Shown here: piece by piece, positions 36,494 to 44,199 of the stretch
Layout of the letters: each line of letters opens with the position of its first letter
Position numbering within the stretch: position 1 is the stretch's first letter
Source: Cohnella fermenti
GTDB taxonomy: Bacteria; Bacillota; Bacilli; Paenibacillales; Paenibacillaceae
Assembly: GCF_004801405.1 (NCBI RefSeq)
Contig: NZ_SSOB01000023.1
Location: forward strand, 1-64,000
DNA length: 64,000 nt
Reading direction: 5' to 3'
Position numbers and translations under genes: made by a program
Notes under the pieces: model-generated
What the model was told of the DNA's origin: nothing
Databases searched by the model: none
Seen by the model: only the letters and a program-made list of their open reading frames with translations

Positions 36494-36550
36494 ATCATAT
36501 ATTACCGACCGCGACGCATGGCTTGAATAATTTAACGAAAAGCTTGAAAA
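36494..36550 (-). promoter_or_regulatory. Degenerate 21-bp-period operator upstream of the system II kinase
   Basis: CTTGAA occurs at 36522-36527 and 36543-36548 on the plus strand, period 21 bp, in the same orientation as the TGAACA sites. A TATGAT on the minus strand (36494-36499) lies 24 bp from the proximal box, close to the 23 bp seen at the two other promoters. Confidence 0.45.
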
Positions 36551-36974
36551 ACGATAGGAACGTGGGCTTGCGGTTCTGCTATCGACTTCAAATAGCCAGT
36601 TAGCGGCATGGGGGATTAGTCCCGAGTTCCACCAGACTGGCATGTGCTTTAACGCGAATGATAAATTTTTCCTATAAAAAAGGCTTGATCTGTTGATGCT
36701 TCTAATCAATATGCCCAATCTCACCGTACAGGAGATCATGGCCTCTCTTGAGTTTACAGCAACGCGATCAATTGTTCCGCCCCCGGCTGCTTGTCATGAT
36801 CCACGACGGCGGATACAAGGTGAAGGAGGGCGAGCAGGCCGTATGAAGCCAGAGGAGTTTCCCGGCCACCCGCACGCCAGACTCATCGCTGTGCAGGACA
36901 GGTTCTCCCGCCCGATCGCAAGAAGCAACCGGAAGAGGCGCCCAGGTCCGCACTGCGGACAATGGGTTGCCGCG
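36551..36974. other. Gene-free stretch
   Basis: Only weak or shadow frames are present. In the +2 frame around 36740-36845 the translation LFRPRLLVMIHDGGYKVKEGEQAV followed by a stop looks like the end of a decayed gene but cannot be assigned. No RNA gene or terminator was recognised. Confidence 0.4.
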
Positions 36975-37355
36975 TTATTCCCGGTCGCCGGTCAACGGCC
37001 TATGCCCAATATGCTCAAGGATGTTGATCAGCTTGCCGAACGGGTCGCGGACATAGAAGCGCCGAACTCCCCATGGCTCATCTGCAGGTCCATACTCGAT
37101 CGCATACCCCGCATCTCTTATTCGCTCGAACACCGCGCCAACATCGTCGACTTCGATAGACAGATCGGGCACAGGCGTATTCGAGCCGCCCTGTGAGGCA
37201 AAGCTGATTTGAGCGTTCGCCTCTCCGGGCACACCGTAGGTTTCAATCCAACCGTGATCCATCAACAAATCAAGCTCGAGCATATCCCGGTAAAAGCTTT
37301 TGGCTGCCGCGACATTCGGAGTATGGATATTGGCGACGATTCGTTTGACTCGCAT
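36975..37355 (-). CDS. VOC-superfamily (glyoxalase/bleomycin-resistance-like) protein
   Basis: This protein of about 126 aa has the two beta-alpha-beta-beta-beta halves of the VOC fold (VKRIVANIHTPNVAAAKSFY ... RFYVRDPFGKLINILEHIG). A C-terminal metal-ligand Glu is likely in NILEH. The frame could start two codons earlier at TTG 37361; no strong ribosome site decides this. The substrate is unknown and it looks unrelated to its sugar-use neighbours. Confidence 0.8.
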   Translation of the reverse strand: MRVKRIVANIHTPNVAAAKSFYRDMLELDLLMDHGWIETYGVPGEANAQISFASQGGSNTPVPDLSIEVDDVGAVFERIRDAGYAIEYGPADEPWGVRRFYVRDPFGKLINILEHIGHRPLTGDRE

Positions 37356-37411
37356 GTTCAAGCCCCATTTCTTTTGATCCCTCCGGTCGGAGGACTTTTT
37401 CCTATTTTATA

Positions 37412-37543
37412 CGATTTTTCACATTCGTTGGCCTGGAAAAAGGGGAACAGCAGCGGTTTATGTGATTTTTCGCATATATGCGGCACCTCGAGCCGAAATG
37501 TCCTCCACGAATGCGATTTTCACATAGAATCGTCCAAATCGCC
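37412..37543. repeat. Dispersed intergenic element, copy B (three ~51-bp units)
   Basis: Units starting GATTTTTCACAT (37413), GATTTTTCGCAT (37464) and GATTTTCACAT (37515) have a period of exactly 51 bp. The copy aligns with 223-356 over its whole length. It lies between the divergent VOC and ROK genes. Confidence 0.75.
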
Positions 37544-37680
37544 TCCTAGCGGGCCGCTCCAGTTTGAACCGAAGCGGGGGCAAGCTGCTATTGATTCCCG
37601 ATCCGCTGCGAGTTGCCGGAAGCTGGAAAGTTGGTTAGTCGGAAATGCCGGAACGCCACATCCAACCAAAGCTGGATTAA

Positions 37681-37709
37681 TTGCACATCCGGGTGCATTG
37701 CTCTATAAT
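37681..37709 (+). promoter_or_regulatory. Promoter and palindromic operator of the ROK gene
   Basis: -35 TTGCAC (37681-37686), a 17-bp spacer and -10 TATAAT (37704-37709). The inverted repeat TGCAC-N6-GTGCA (37682-37697) overlaps the -35 and spacer, a good position for repression, perhaps by the ROK protein itself. Confidence 0.7.
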
Positions 37710-37735
37710 AAACTTAATAACAAAGAAAAAGGGAT

Positions 37736-38935
37736 ATGACTATGCCGATCGAAAAGCCGGTTTATCTTCAGAAAGTAAAGCAGGACAACATGTCCGTGCT
37801 GCTGCAGCAAATTTGGAAGCATGAAGCGATCTCGCGGGTGGAGCTGGTCGAGCTGACCAAGCTCACTTCCGGAACGGTCACCAACCTGACGCAGGACTTG
37901 ATTCAGCTTGGCTTGATTCAGGAATCCGAGACCTCTTCCGGCTCCGTCGGTCGCAAACGCGTCATGCTGAAGTACAACCTCGAGCGGTTCCTGATCATCG
38001 GGCTCGACATCAGCCGGACTTCCTACGAAGTTATCTTGACGGATCTGACGGGACGCATCGTCAAATCCGCGGAAGGCAATACCGTGGGCATTCACCAGCC
38101 CGAGCAAATTCTCGATCTGATCGAGTCGCATATCCGTTCCATGAACCATTACGCCGCTTCCCGAGGAACGCCTGTGATCGGTCTTGGCGTCAGCATCCCC
38201 GGACCGATGGATCGCAAGGCCGGCCAATTGCTCAGCCCCGTCAACTTCCCCGGCTGGGAGAACTTCCCGATCGTCTCCACGCTCGAGAGCCGATTCGGGC
38301 TGCATGTCTTCGTCGAGGATGACGCGCGGGCATCCGCCCTGGCCGAGAGATGGTACGGCCTCGGCCGAAGCGTGCAAGACCTGCTGTTTATTACGATGGG
38401 GATGGGCATCGGCGGCGGCGTGATCACGAGAGGAGAATTGGTGGAAGGAGCGAACGGGCTCTACGGCCAGGTCGGGCACATTACGCTTGTGCCTGACGGA
38501 CAACTGTGCGCTTGCGGCAACCGGGGCTGCTGGGAGACGGTAGGCTCGATCCCGGGCATTCTGAACCGCTGGTCCGCCGGTCATTCGATCGACGAATTTT
38601 TCCATGCCGTCAGGCAAGGAGATCCGACTGCGCAGCAATGCCTGACCCAGACGCTCCGCGATATGGAATCGGCCTTGACGACTCTGTTCAACACGTACGA
38701 CCCCGAGATCATCGTTATCGGAGGCCGGCTTTATCCTTATCTCGCCATGTATATGAATGAGATAAGAGCCGGCGTCAAAGAACGAATCTACTCCTTCGTG
38801 CGCAATCGCTTGACCATCGAGCCGGCAACGTTCGGCTCTTCCCAGAACGCCATCGGCGCCGTCGCATTGGTCTTCGAGCACCTGCTGATGGCTCCCCTGC
38901 AGATTTTAACGGCGGTAAAACCGGCCCAGGAGTAA
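37736..38935 (+). CDS. ROK-family transcriptional repressor (NagC/XylR type)
   Basis: This 399-aa protein has an N-terminal winged HTH (about 18-75; SRVELVELTKLTSGTVTNLT) and a ROK sugar-kinase-like domain. The zinc motif GHITLVPDGQLCACGNRGCWE is intact and a DxG-type phosphate loop (GLDISRTSYEVILTDLTG) is present. Such proteins repress sugar genes until a sugar or sugar phosphate binds. A second ATG two codons on is possible; AAAGGGAT precedes the first. Its 3' end overlaps the convergent nickel transporter gene by 30 bp, so it could regulate the neighbouring sugar-phosphate/nickel cluster (inference). Confidence 0.9.
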   Translation: MTMPIEKPVYLQKVKQDNMSVLLQQIWKHEAISRVELVELTKLTSGTVTNLTQDLIQLGLIQESETSSGSVGRKRVMLKYNLERFLIIGLDISRTSYEVILTDLTGRIVKSAEGNTVGIHQPEQILDLIESHIRSMNHYAASRGTPVIGLGVSIPGPMDRKAGQLLSPVNFPGWENFPIVSTLESRFGLHVFVEDDARASALAERWYGLGRSVQDLLFITMGMGIGGGVITRGELVEGANGLYGQVGHITLVPDGQLCACGNRGCWETVGSIPGILNRWSAGHSIDEFFHAVRQGDPTAQQCLTQTLRDMESALTTLFNTYDPEIIVIGGRLYPYLAMYMNEIRAGVKERIYSFVRNRLTIEPATFGSSQNAIGAVALVFEHLLMAPLQILTAVKPAQE

Positions 38936-39934
38936 ACCTTCTCGCCTCCTATGCCCCATGAAGCTCGCCAGCCAGGCGACAGCGATGAGGCCGACGAGGA
39001 TGTATCCCCACCAGCTCAGATCGATCCTCCCGATCCACCGCTCCATCGCTCCGCCCGCGCTTCGCCCGGGCAAGAACGTCTCCAACAATTCGATCGCTCC
39101 GATCGAGAGCGCGGCGACGATTGCGATAAACGTGACGACGAGATTGTAACGGAGCTTCCGCAGCGGCTCCCGGAGCGCCCAACGGTAGGCTTTGACCGCC
39201 ATGACGCCGTTGGCCGTGTCCATCAAGGTCATGCCTGCGGCAAACAGCAGCGGCAGCGCGAGAATGCCCGCGATCGGCAGCGCCTGGTTCGCGGCCGTGC
39301 CGGACATCGCAAGCAGCGCGATCTCGCTGGCGGTATCGAAGCCGAGGCCGAACAGGAAGCCGAGCGGGTAGACGTGCCAGCTTCGGCCGATCAGCTTGAT
39401 CAGCGGCTTCGTCAGCCAGGCGAGCAGCCCGCGGACGTGCAGCGACTTCTCCAGCTCGGCGGCGGCAAGCTCTCCCGCCCGGTATTTGCGGCGAACCTCG
39501 AACAGATTCATCAGAATGAACAGATTGACGATCCCTACGACGATAAGGAACACGCCGGACACCGTCGCGCCCGCGACGCCTCCGATATCCTGCAGCAGCG
39601 GCAGCTTCCGCTGTGCCCAGCGCATGGAGATCGTTGTCGCGATTACCATGAGCAGGACAACGGAAGAATGTCCGCAGGCGAAGAAGAAGCCTACGCCCAG
39701 CGGATTCCGGTTCTGCTGCGTCAGCTTGCGGACCGTATTGTCGATCGCGGCGATATGATCCGCATCGAAGGCGTGCCGAAGCCCGAGCGTATAGGCAATT
39801 ACCCCCATCCCCCACAAGGCGGGATAGTGGCCGGCCGCCCCTCCGAGCATGACGGCGCCGACGCCATGAAGAACCAGCAAGGGAATAATGTATTTCCATA
39901 AATCCCGCAGCCCCGCAGTATAATCGCTTCTCAT
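38906..39934 (-). CDS. Nickel/cobalt transporter, NiCoT (HoxN/NixA) family
   Basis: This 342-aa membrane protein has about eight TM segments. It carries signature I RHAFDADHIAAIDN (the HX4DH metal motif in TM2) and signature II LGFDTASEIALL. The frame extends to 40162, but ATG 39934 overlaps the larC2 stop (ATGA) and has AAGGAGG about 10 nt upstream, so it is chosen. It probably supplies Ni2+ to the LarC chelatase of the NPN pathway encoded around it. Confidence 0.92.
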   Translation of the reverse strand: MRSDYTAGLRDLWKYIIPLLVLHGVGAVMLGGAAGHYPALWGMGVIAYTLGLRHAFDADHIAAIDNTVRKLTQQNRNPLGVGFFFACGHSSVVLLMVIATTISMRWAQRKLPLLQDIGGVAGATVSGVFLIVVGIVNLFILMNLFEVRRKYRAGELAAAELEKSLHVRGLLAWLTKPLIKLIGRSWHVYPLGFLFGLGFDTASEIALLAMSGTAANQALPIAGILALPLLFAAGMTLMDTANGVMAVKAYRWALREPLRKLRYNLVVTFIAIVAALSIGAIELLETFLPGRSAGGAMERWIGRIDLSWWGYILVGLIAVAWLASFMGHRRREGLLLGRFYRR

Positions 39935-40440
39935 TCCAACTCGCCCTCCTTGTTCTCCTTGTTCTGAACGCAGGTCCAATACGCCTGCCTTGCCGCCTCG
40001 TATACCGTCTTCAAGGGAATGCCGTGCGCTCTGGCAGCCGCTTCGCAATGCGCATATTCGGGGGCGAATTGCACGGTTCTCCCGCCCATGACGCCCACCT
40101 TGACGCCGATCGCCCCCCAGGGGGTGGCGACATCGACCATATGGCGCTCCAGCCGTTTGCATTCCGTCAAGATGTACCTCATGCCCAGCGTCGTCGTCTC
40201 TTCGAACACGATGGACTCCATCGCAGGAAGCCGGTCGGCGTTCGTCAAGACGTTCAGCAATAAACCCGGCCGCCCCTTCTTCATCAGGATCGGAATCCAG
40301 AAGACGTCGTGGGCGCCCGCCGCCAGCAGCCGCTCGCTCACGTACGGGCAGAACTCCGGGTTCATGTCGTCTATGTTCGTCTGCAGCATCACCATCCCGT
40401 CTTCCCGGTGCTCCCGCTTATGCCCCTCGAACATCGGCAT
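39931..40440 (-). CDS. larC: LarC C-terminal part (LarC2), nickel insertion in NPN cofactor synthesis
   Basis: This protein of about 169 aa matches the C-terminal half of LarC: MLQTNIDDMNPEFCPYVSERL, DVFWIPILMKKGRPG, EETTTLGMRY, KVGVMGG. LarC is the CTP-dependent nickel chelatase that makes the Ni-pincer nucleotide. Here it is a free-standing gene on the opposite strand to larC1 (47747-48559), 7.3 kb away. The second ATG (40434) has GAGGGGG 6 nt upstream and may be the true start. Its 5' end overlaps the SIS gene by 23 bp and its stop overlaps the nickel transporter start. Confidence 0.9.
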   Translation of the reverse strand: MPMFEGHKREHREDGMVMLQTNIDDMNPEFCPYVSERLLAAGAHDVFWIPILMKKGRPGLLLNVLTNADRLPAMESIVFEETTTLGMRYILTECKRLERHMVDVATPWGAIGVKVGVMGGRTVQFAPEYAHCEAAARAHGIPLKTVYEAARQAYWTCVQNKENKEGELE

Positions 40441-41116
40441 CCCCCTCGGCTTCCATCCCGTGCCGATCGCCGAAGAAGTCCTGCTCGACCATCATGCATA
40501 AGGTGTGGTAGATCGGAAGATGGCGTTCTTGGATGTCGGGCGTCGACGTCCACGGCACCCGGATCGTCCTGTCGCACAGGTCGGCAAGCCGCCCTCCCCC
40601 GCTTCCGGCCAGTCCGATCGTCGCCGCCCCGAGCGCGCGCGCCACCTGAACCGCCCGCACGACATTGCCGGAGTTGCCGGACGTGCTGATCGCAACCAAG
40701 ACGTCCCCCGGCTTCGCAAGGGCGTATACCTGCTGGGCGAATACCATGTCCGCCGCAACGTCGTTCGCATACGCCGTCATAAGGGCGGAATGGCTGACCA
40801 GCGAGATCGCCGGCAGCGCCCCTTGCAGATGGTCGGCAAGATAGGCGCCGTCCTCCTGGAACAGGGATTCCAGCAAGCCGCGCCGGCCCGCGGACAGCGG
40901 CCGCTTGGACATGAACCCCTTCATCAGTTCGCCGACGATATGCTCGCTGTCGGCGGCGCTTCCGCCGTTGCCGCACACAAGCAGCTTGCCCCCCGCTTCG
41001 TACGCCCGCGACAAGCAGCGGTAAGCCGCCTCGATATCTTCCCGACATGCCGATAAATCCGGGTATTTGGCCGTCAAGCTTGACAGCCATCGATCAATGA
41101 TCGGATTGGATAGCAT
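40418..41116 (-). CDS. SIS-domain sugar-phosphate isomerase (GmhA-like)
   Basis: This 232-aa protein has the SIS fold motifs LLVCGNGGSAADSEHIVGELMKG and VAISTSGNSGNVVRA, both characteristic of GmhA, which converts sedoheptulose 7-phosphate to D-glycero-D-manno-heptose 7-phosphate. Next to an HldE-like kinase and a HAD phosphatase it suggests a heptose-like or other sugar-phosphate route. The exact substrate is not known. AAGGGGG precedes the start. Confidence 0.85.
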   Translation of the reverse strand: MLSNPIIDRWLSSLTAKYPDLSACREDIEAAYRCLSRAYEAGGKLLVCGNGGSAADSEHIVGELMKGFMSKRPLSAGRRGLLESLFQEDGAYLADHLQGALPAISLVSHSALMTAYANDVAADMVFAQQVYALAKPGDVLVAISTSGNSGNVVRAVQVARALGAATIGLAGSGGGRLADLCDRTIRVPWTSTPDIQERHLPIYHTLCMMVEQDFFGDRHGMEAEGDADVRGA

Positions 41117-41152
41117 TCTCGTGCCCCCTTCAAAATGACGTTGCCTTACGAG

Positions 41153-42211
41153 TTATCCGGCATTCGCCGAACGAATCTCATCCGGCGAAGCGGTTCCGGT
41201 CGTGCCGAGCTTCCGGATGACGACCGAAGAAGCGCAATGAGCGAGCGCAGCCGCCTCCGGCCCCGTCCCTCCGGCGCCGAGCGCGCATAACGAAGCCGCG
41301 GCGAAGGCGTCCCCGGCCCCGACAATATCGATCGGAGGCGGCACCGCCCGGGTCGGCACGAACACGCAACTGTCCCCTTCCACCCAGATCGCGCCCTCGG
41401 AGCCCAGCGTCATGCAGCAGACGCCCTGCACTTCTCCCGACAAGCGGCGGGCCAGCTCCGCCCATTCCTCCGGCGATCTTGCCGTCGCTTCTTCCCGGAA
41501 CCAGCCGCTGGCCTCCACCTCGTTCGGCTTCACGATCATGCCACGGTACAACCCGATCCGCTCGCGGCTGTCCACCACCACGATCTTCCCCTTCGCCGCC
41601 CATTCCTTCAGCTTCCCGCGAATCCCGTCGCCGATGACGCCGAACGGAAGCTGGTCGGTCACGGCGATGATATCGCACTGCGAGGCCATGGCATCGAGCA
41701 TCTCGCCAAGCTTCTCGGCAAGCGCTGCGGGCAGCGGCCCGAAGTTCTGGAAGTCAAGCCTCGCATCCTCCTGCTGAACGTTCTGCAAGCCGGTGCGGAT
41801 CGGCTTGCAATACGCGGGCGTCGTCCAATTGCGGTCGGTGATCAAATAAGACGTTCCGATGCCGCGAGCCGCCAGCAGACCCTTTAACAGCTCGCCCCGC
41901 CAATCGTCGCCCACAACCGAGCAGATCGTCACTTCGCTGCAGCCCAAGGCCGCCAGATTGGCGGCAACGTTGCCGGCCGCGCCGGGCGAATACCGTTCGT
42001 CTACAATAGGCAGCGTATAATGCGGCGTCTCGCGCGACAGCGTGCTGCGCGTCAGGTCCGCCACCCAATAGGCGTCCAGGCACACATCTCCGATCACCCC
42101 CGCGCGAAGCGAACGGAACCCGTCCAGCAGTTGGCCCATACGCGCCTTGGTGATGCCATCGGCCCGCCGAACCGCCGGCTGCGTCACACGGTTTTGCTCC
42201 ATGAGTTCCAT
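41153..42211 (-). CDS. PfkB-family sugar kinase (HldE/RfaE N-terminal-domain-like)
   Basis: This 352-aa ribokinase-like protein has the substrate-binding motif YSPGAAGNVAANLAALG and the ATP/anion-hole motif DIVGAGDAF with catalytic Asp. It is most like the kinase domain of HldE, which phosphorylates heptose 7-phosphate at C1; no nucleotidyltransferase domain is fused. ATG 42211 overlaps the stop of the upstream gene, so translation is coupled. Confidence 0.85.
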   Translation of the reverse strand: MELMEQNRVTQPAVRRADGITKARMGQLLDGFRSLRAGVIGDVCLDAYWVADLTRSTLSRETPHYTLPIVDERYSPGAAGNVAANLAALGCSEVTICSVVGDDWRGELLKGLLAARGIGTSYLITDRNWTTPAYCKPIRTGLQNVQQEDARLDFQNFGPLPAALAEKLGEMLDAMASQCDIIAVTDQLPFGVIGDGIRGKLKEWAAKGKIVVVDSRERIGLYRGMIVKPNEVEASGWFREEATARSPEEWAELARRLSGEVQGVCCMTLGSEGAIWVEGDSCVFVPTRAVPPPIDIVGAGDAFAAASLCALGAGGTGPEAAALAHCASSVVIRKLGTTGTASPDEIRSANAG

Positions 42212-44199
42212 CACTCTGCTCTCCCTCTGTCTCTATGATTCGTCAATGCTTGCCACAGGGCCGGAATCGTCTCCCGATGCAAGCCTTCGAAGTGAAATCC
42301 GTCCCCGCCCAGGCTTGTCGGACGATGTATGATGTTCTTGCGCGGACGGTAGTAATAGTCCCAATCCTCGTAACCGACCTTGCGGCGATAATCCCCAAGC
42401 TTGACGATATCGAAGTTCGCCGTCGTGATCCGGCTGACGTCATGGCCCAGATTGCGCGCGATCGACAGCGCCTTGAGCAGCACCTCCGGTCCCGTAACCG
42501 TCGAACCGAAATTCATGTAGACGCCCCCGTCCAGACGGGTCACCGTGCCGGCGAAAATCCGGAAGTCCCGGCCGCTCGCGCCTCCCTGCACAGAGAAATC
42601 GACGTCCGGATGCTGCTGAATGCTGTCCGTCCCCAGCGTGACGTGGACGGTGCACGGGATGCCCGCACGGCCGCAAGCATGCAGCAAGCTGAATCGGGCG
42701 TGCGGATACAGCTCGGGGAACCGGTTCATATGATCGATCAGGCTCTCTCCGTAACCGAGCCCTCTGCCGTACCCTTCCCGCAGCGCGCGATGAACGAGCG
42801 CCCCCGGCTCTTCCCACATGCCGAGCTTGCCGCCGCTCAGCGCCCCGGCATCCAGCTCCTCCGTCTGGCCGAAGGCGGCGAGCTCGGCGTCCTGGAAGGC
42901 TCCGGCGCCGTTCAGCGCCAGATGGGTAACGACTCCCCGCTCGATCAGCTCGATCAGCCCGGGCGATACGCCGCTGCCGATCACGTTGCCGCCGAGCGAG
43001 ACGATCACCTCGCCTCCTTGCTTGCGGGCTTCCTCGATGCGCTGAATGAAGAGGCGGAATGCCTCGTCTTGTTGGCCGGACCAGCCGGATTCCTTGCGCT
43101 GCGGCGGCCTCTCCAGCATCCCGACGCGAAGGGCTGCCGGCCGCTCCGCGACCGGATACAGCTTCCGGCCTTCGCGCGGCAGCCGTTCCGCGCGCTCATA
43201 GCGCGGGAACGCCGCGCCGAGCTCCCGCTGGCGCCGGAGCACGCCGTGGAACAGATTCGGAATCGTCGCTTGGTGAAGGCCGTGGAACAAGTATCCCTTC
43301 CCGCCGATCTGCCCGAGACGATCGATAAAATTGCGGCGCGGGCGATAGTAGAATTCGGAGGCGGTTGGGGGCGGCACCTCCTCCGCGTACACGGGCACGA
43401 TATCGAAATTCGCCGCGACGATTGGCGACATCGGAAGCTGCTCATTCCGGCAAATACTGACCGCCTTCAGGAAGATCTCCGGCCCCGATATCGCGGAGCC
43501 GAAGTTGAGGAACACGCCGCCGTCCGCCATCTCCGCCACGGATTGGCACATCGTCGCGAAGTCGTTGCCGCTCGTTCGCCCCAGCGCCTCGAAGTCGACG
43601 ATCGGATGCTGATGGATAATATCCGTGCCGATCGAGATGTGGCACGTATAAGGCACGCCCGAACGCTGGCATTGGACGAAGACGCAATCGTCGTAATGGG
43701 GGAACCGTTCGGGGTAACGGTTCAAGTAGCGATACAGGCTCTCGCCGTAGCCGAGGTTGTCCGCGGCGCCGAGCTGGATCGCTTCGTTCATGTAACGGCC
43801 GGTCTCCTCCCACATCCCGAAGGAGCCGTCCTCGATCGCAGTGGCCACGTCCTCGGACGTCTCTCCGAGGAAGGCCAGCTCGAAGTCGTGAATGCTCGTC
43901 GCCCCGTTGCCCGATACATGCGTTACGATGCCGTGCCGCACCATCTCGATGATGTAGCGGGACATGCCGTTCTTGATGACGTGGGCGCCCATCGACCAGA
44001 TGACCGGCTTGCCCGCCGCTCTGGCGGCGACGACGGCATCGATCAATTGCTCGAAAGCTTGCCGCTCTTGACGCGCTTGCGGCCACGCCTCGGGCGCATC
44101 CGAATAAGGCCGGGCCATATTGCGGATCGTGACGAGATTGCGCCGGGCAAACACGGAATTGGTCTTGATCGCATCGAACGGCAACCGCTCATGCCTCAT
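42211..44199 (-). CDS. Internally duplicated 662-aa protein of unknown function (deoxyhypusine-synthase-like motifs suspected)
   Basis: The two halves (about 1-330 and 331-662) are clear duplicates. GAHVIKNGMS...GIVTHVSGNGA..HDFELA..GETSED and GSFGMWEETG in half 1 match GGNVIGSGVS...GVVTHLALNGA..QDAELA and GKLGMWEEPG in half 2. Both carry IGTD.I.QHP.VDF-type, GPE.(F/L)LKA(V/L)SI.RN-type, ANFDIV and YYRPR.N motifs and end in GLH..TIP. Conserved His, Lys and Glu residues suggest an active site in each half. The VTH.xxNGA..HD pattern faintly recalls deoxyhypusine-synthase-like proteins, but no function is claimed. It is encoded between the kinase and epimerase genes; GGAGGGG precedes the ATG. 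Confidence 0.75.
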   Translation of the reverse strand: MRHERLPFDAIKTNSVFARRNLVTIRNMARPYSDAPEAWPQARQERQAFEQLIDAVVAARAAGKPVIWSMGAHVIKNGMSRYIIEMVRHGIVTHVSGNGATSIHDFELAFLGETSEDVATAIEDGSFGMWEETGRYMNEAIQLGAADNLGYGESLYRYLNRYPERFPHYDDCVFVQCQRSGVPYTCHISIGTDIIHQHPIVDFEALGRTSGNDFATMCQSVAEMADGGVFLNFGSAISGPEIFLKAVSICRNEQLPMSPIVAANFDIVPVYAEEVPPPTASEFYYRPRRNFIDRLGQIGGKGYLFHGLHQATIPNLFHGVLRRQRELGAAFPRYERAERLPREGRKLYPVAERPAALRVGMLERPPQRKESGWSGQQDEAFRLFIQRIEEARKQGGEVIVSLGGNVIGSGVSPGLIELIERGVVTHLALNGAGAFQDAELAAFGQTEELDAGALSGGKLGMWEEPGALVHRALREGYGRGLGYGESLIDHMNRFPELYPHARFSLLHACGRAGIPCTVHVTLGTDSIQQHPDVDFSVQGGASGRDFRIFAGTVTRLDGGVYMNFGSTVTGPEVLLKALSIARNLGHDVSRITTANFDIVKLGDYRRKVGYEDWDYYYRPRKNIIHRPTSLGGDGFHFEGLHRETIPALWQALTNHRDRGRAE

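Noticed and set aside
38951..39901. Two 316-codon frames, one on each strand, within the nickel transporter gene
   Set aside because: They are shadow frames; the real product has clear NiCoT signatures in another frame.
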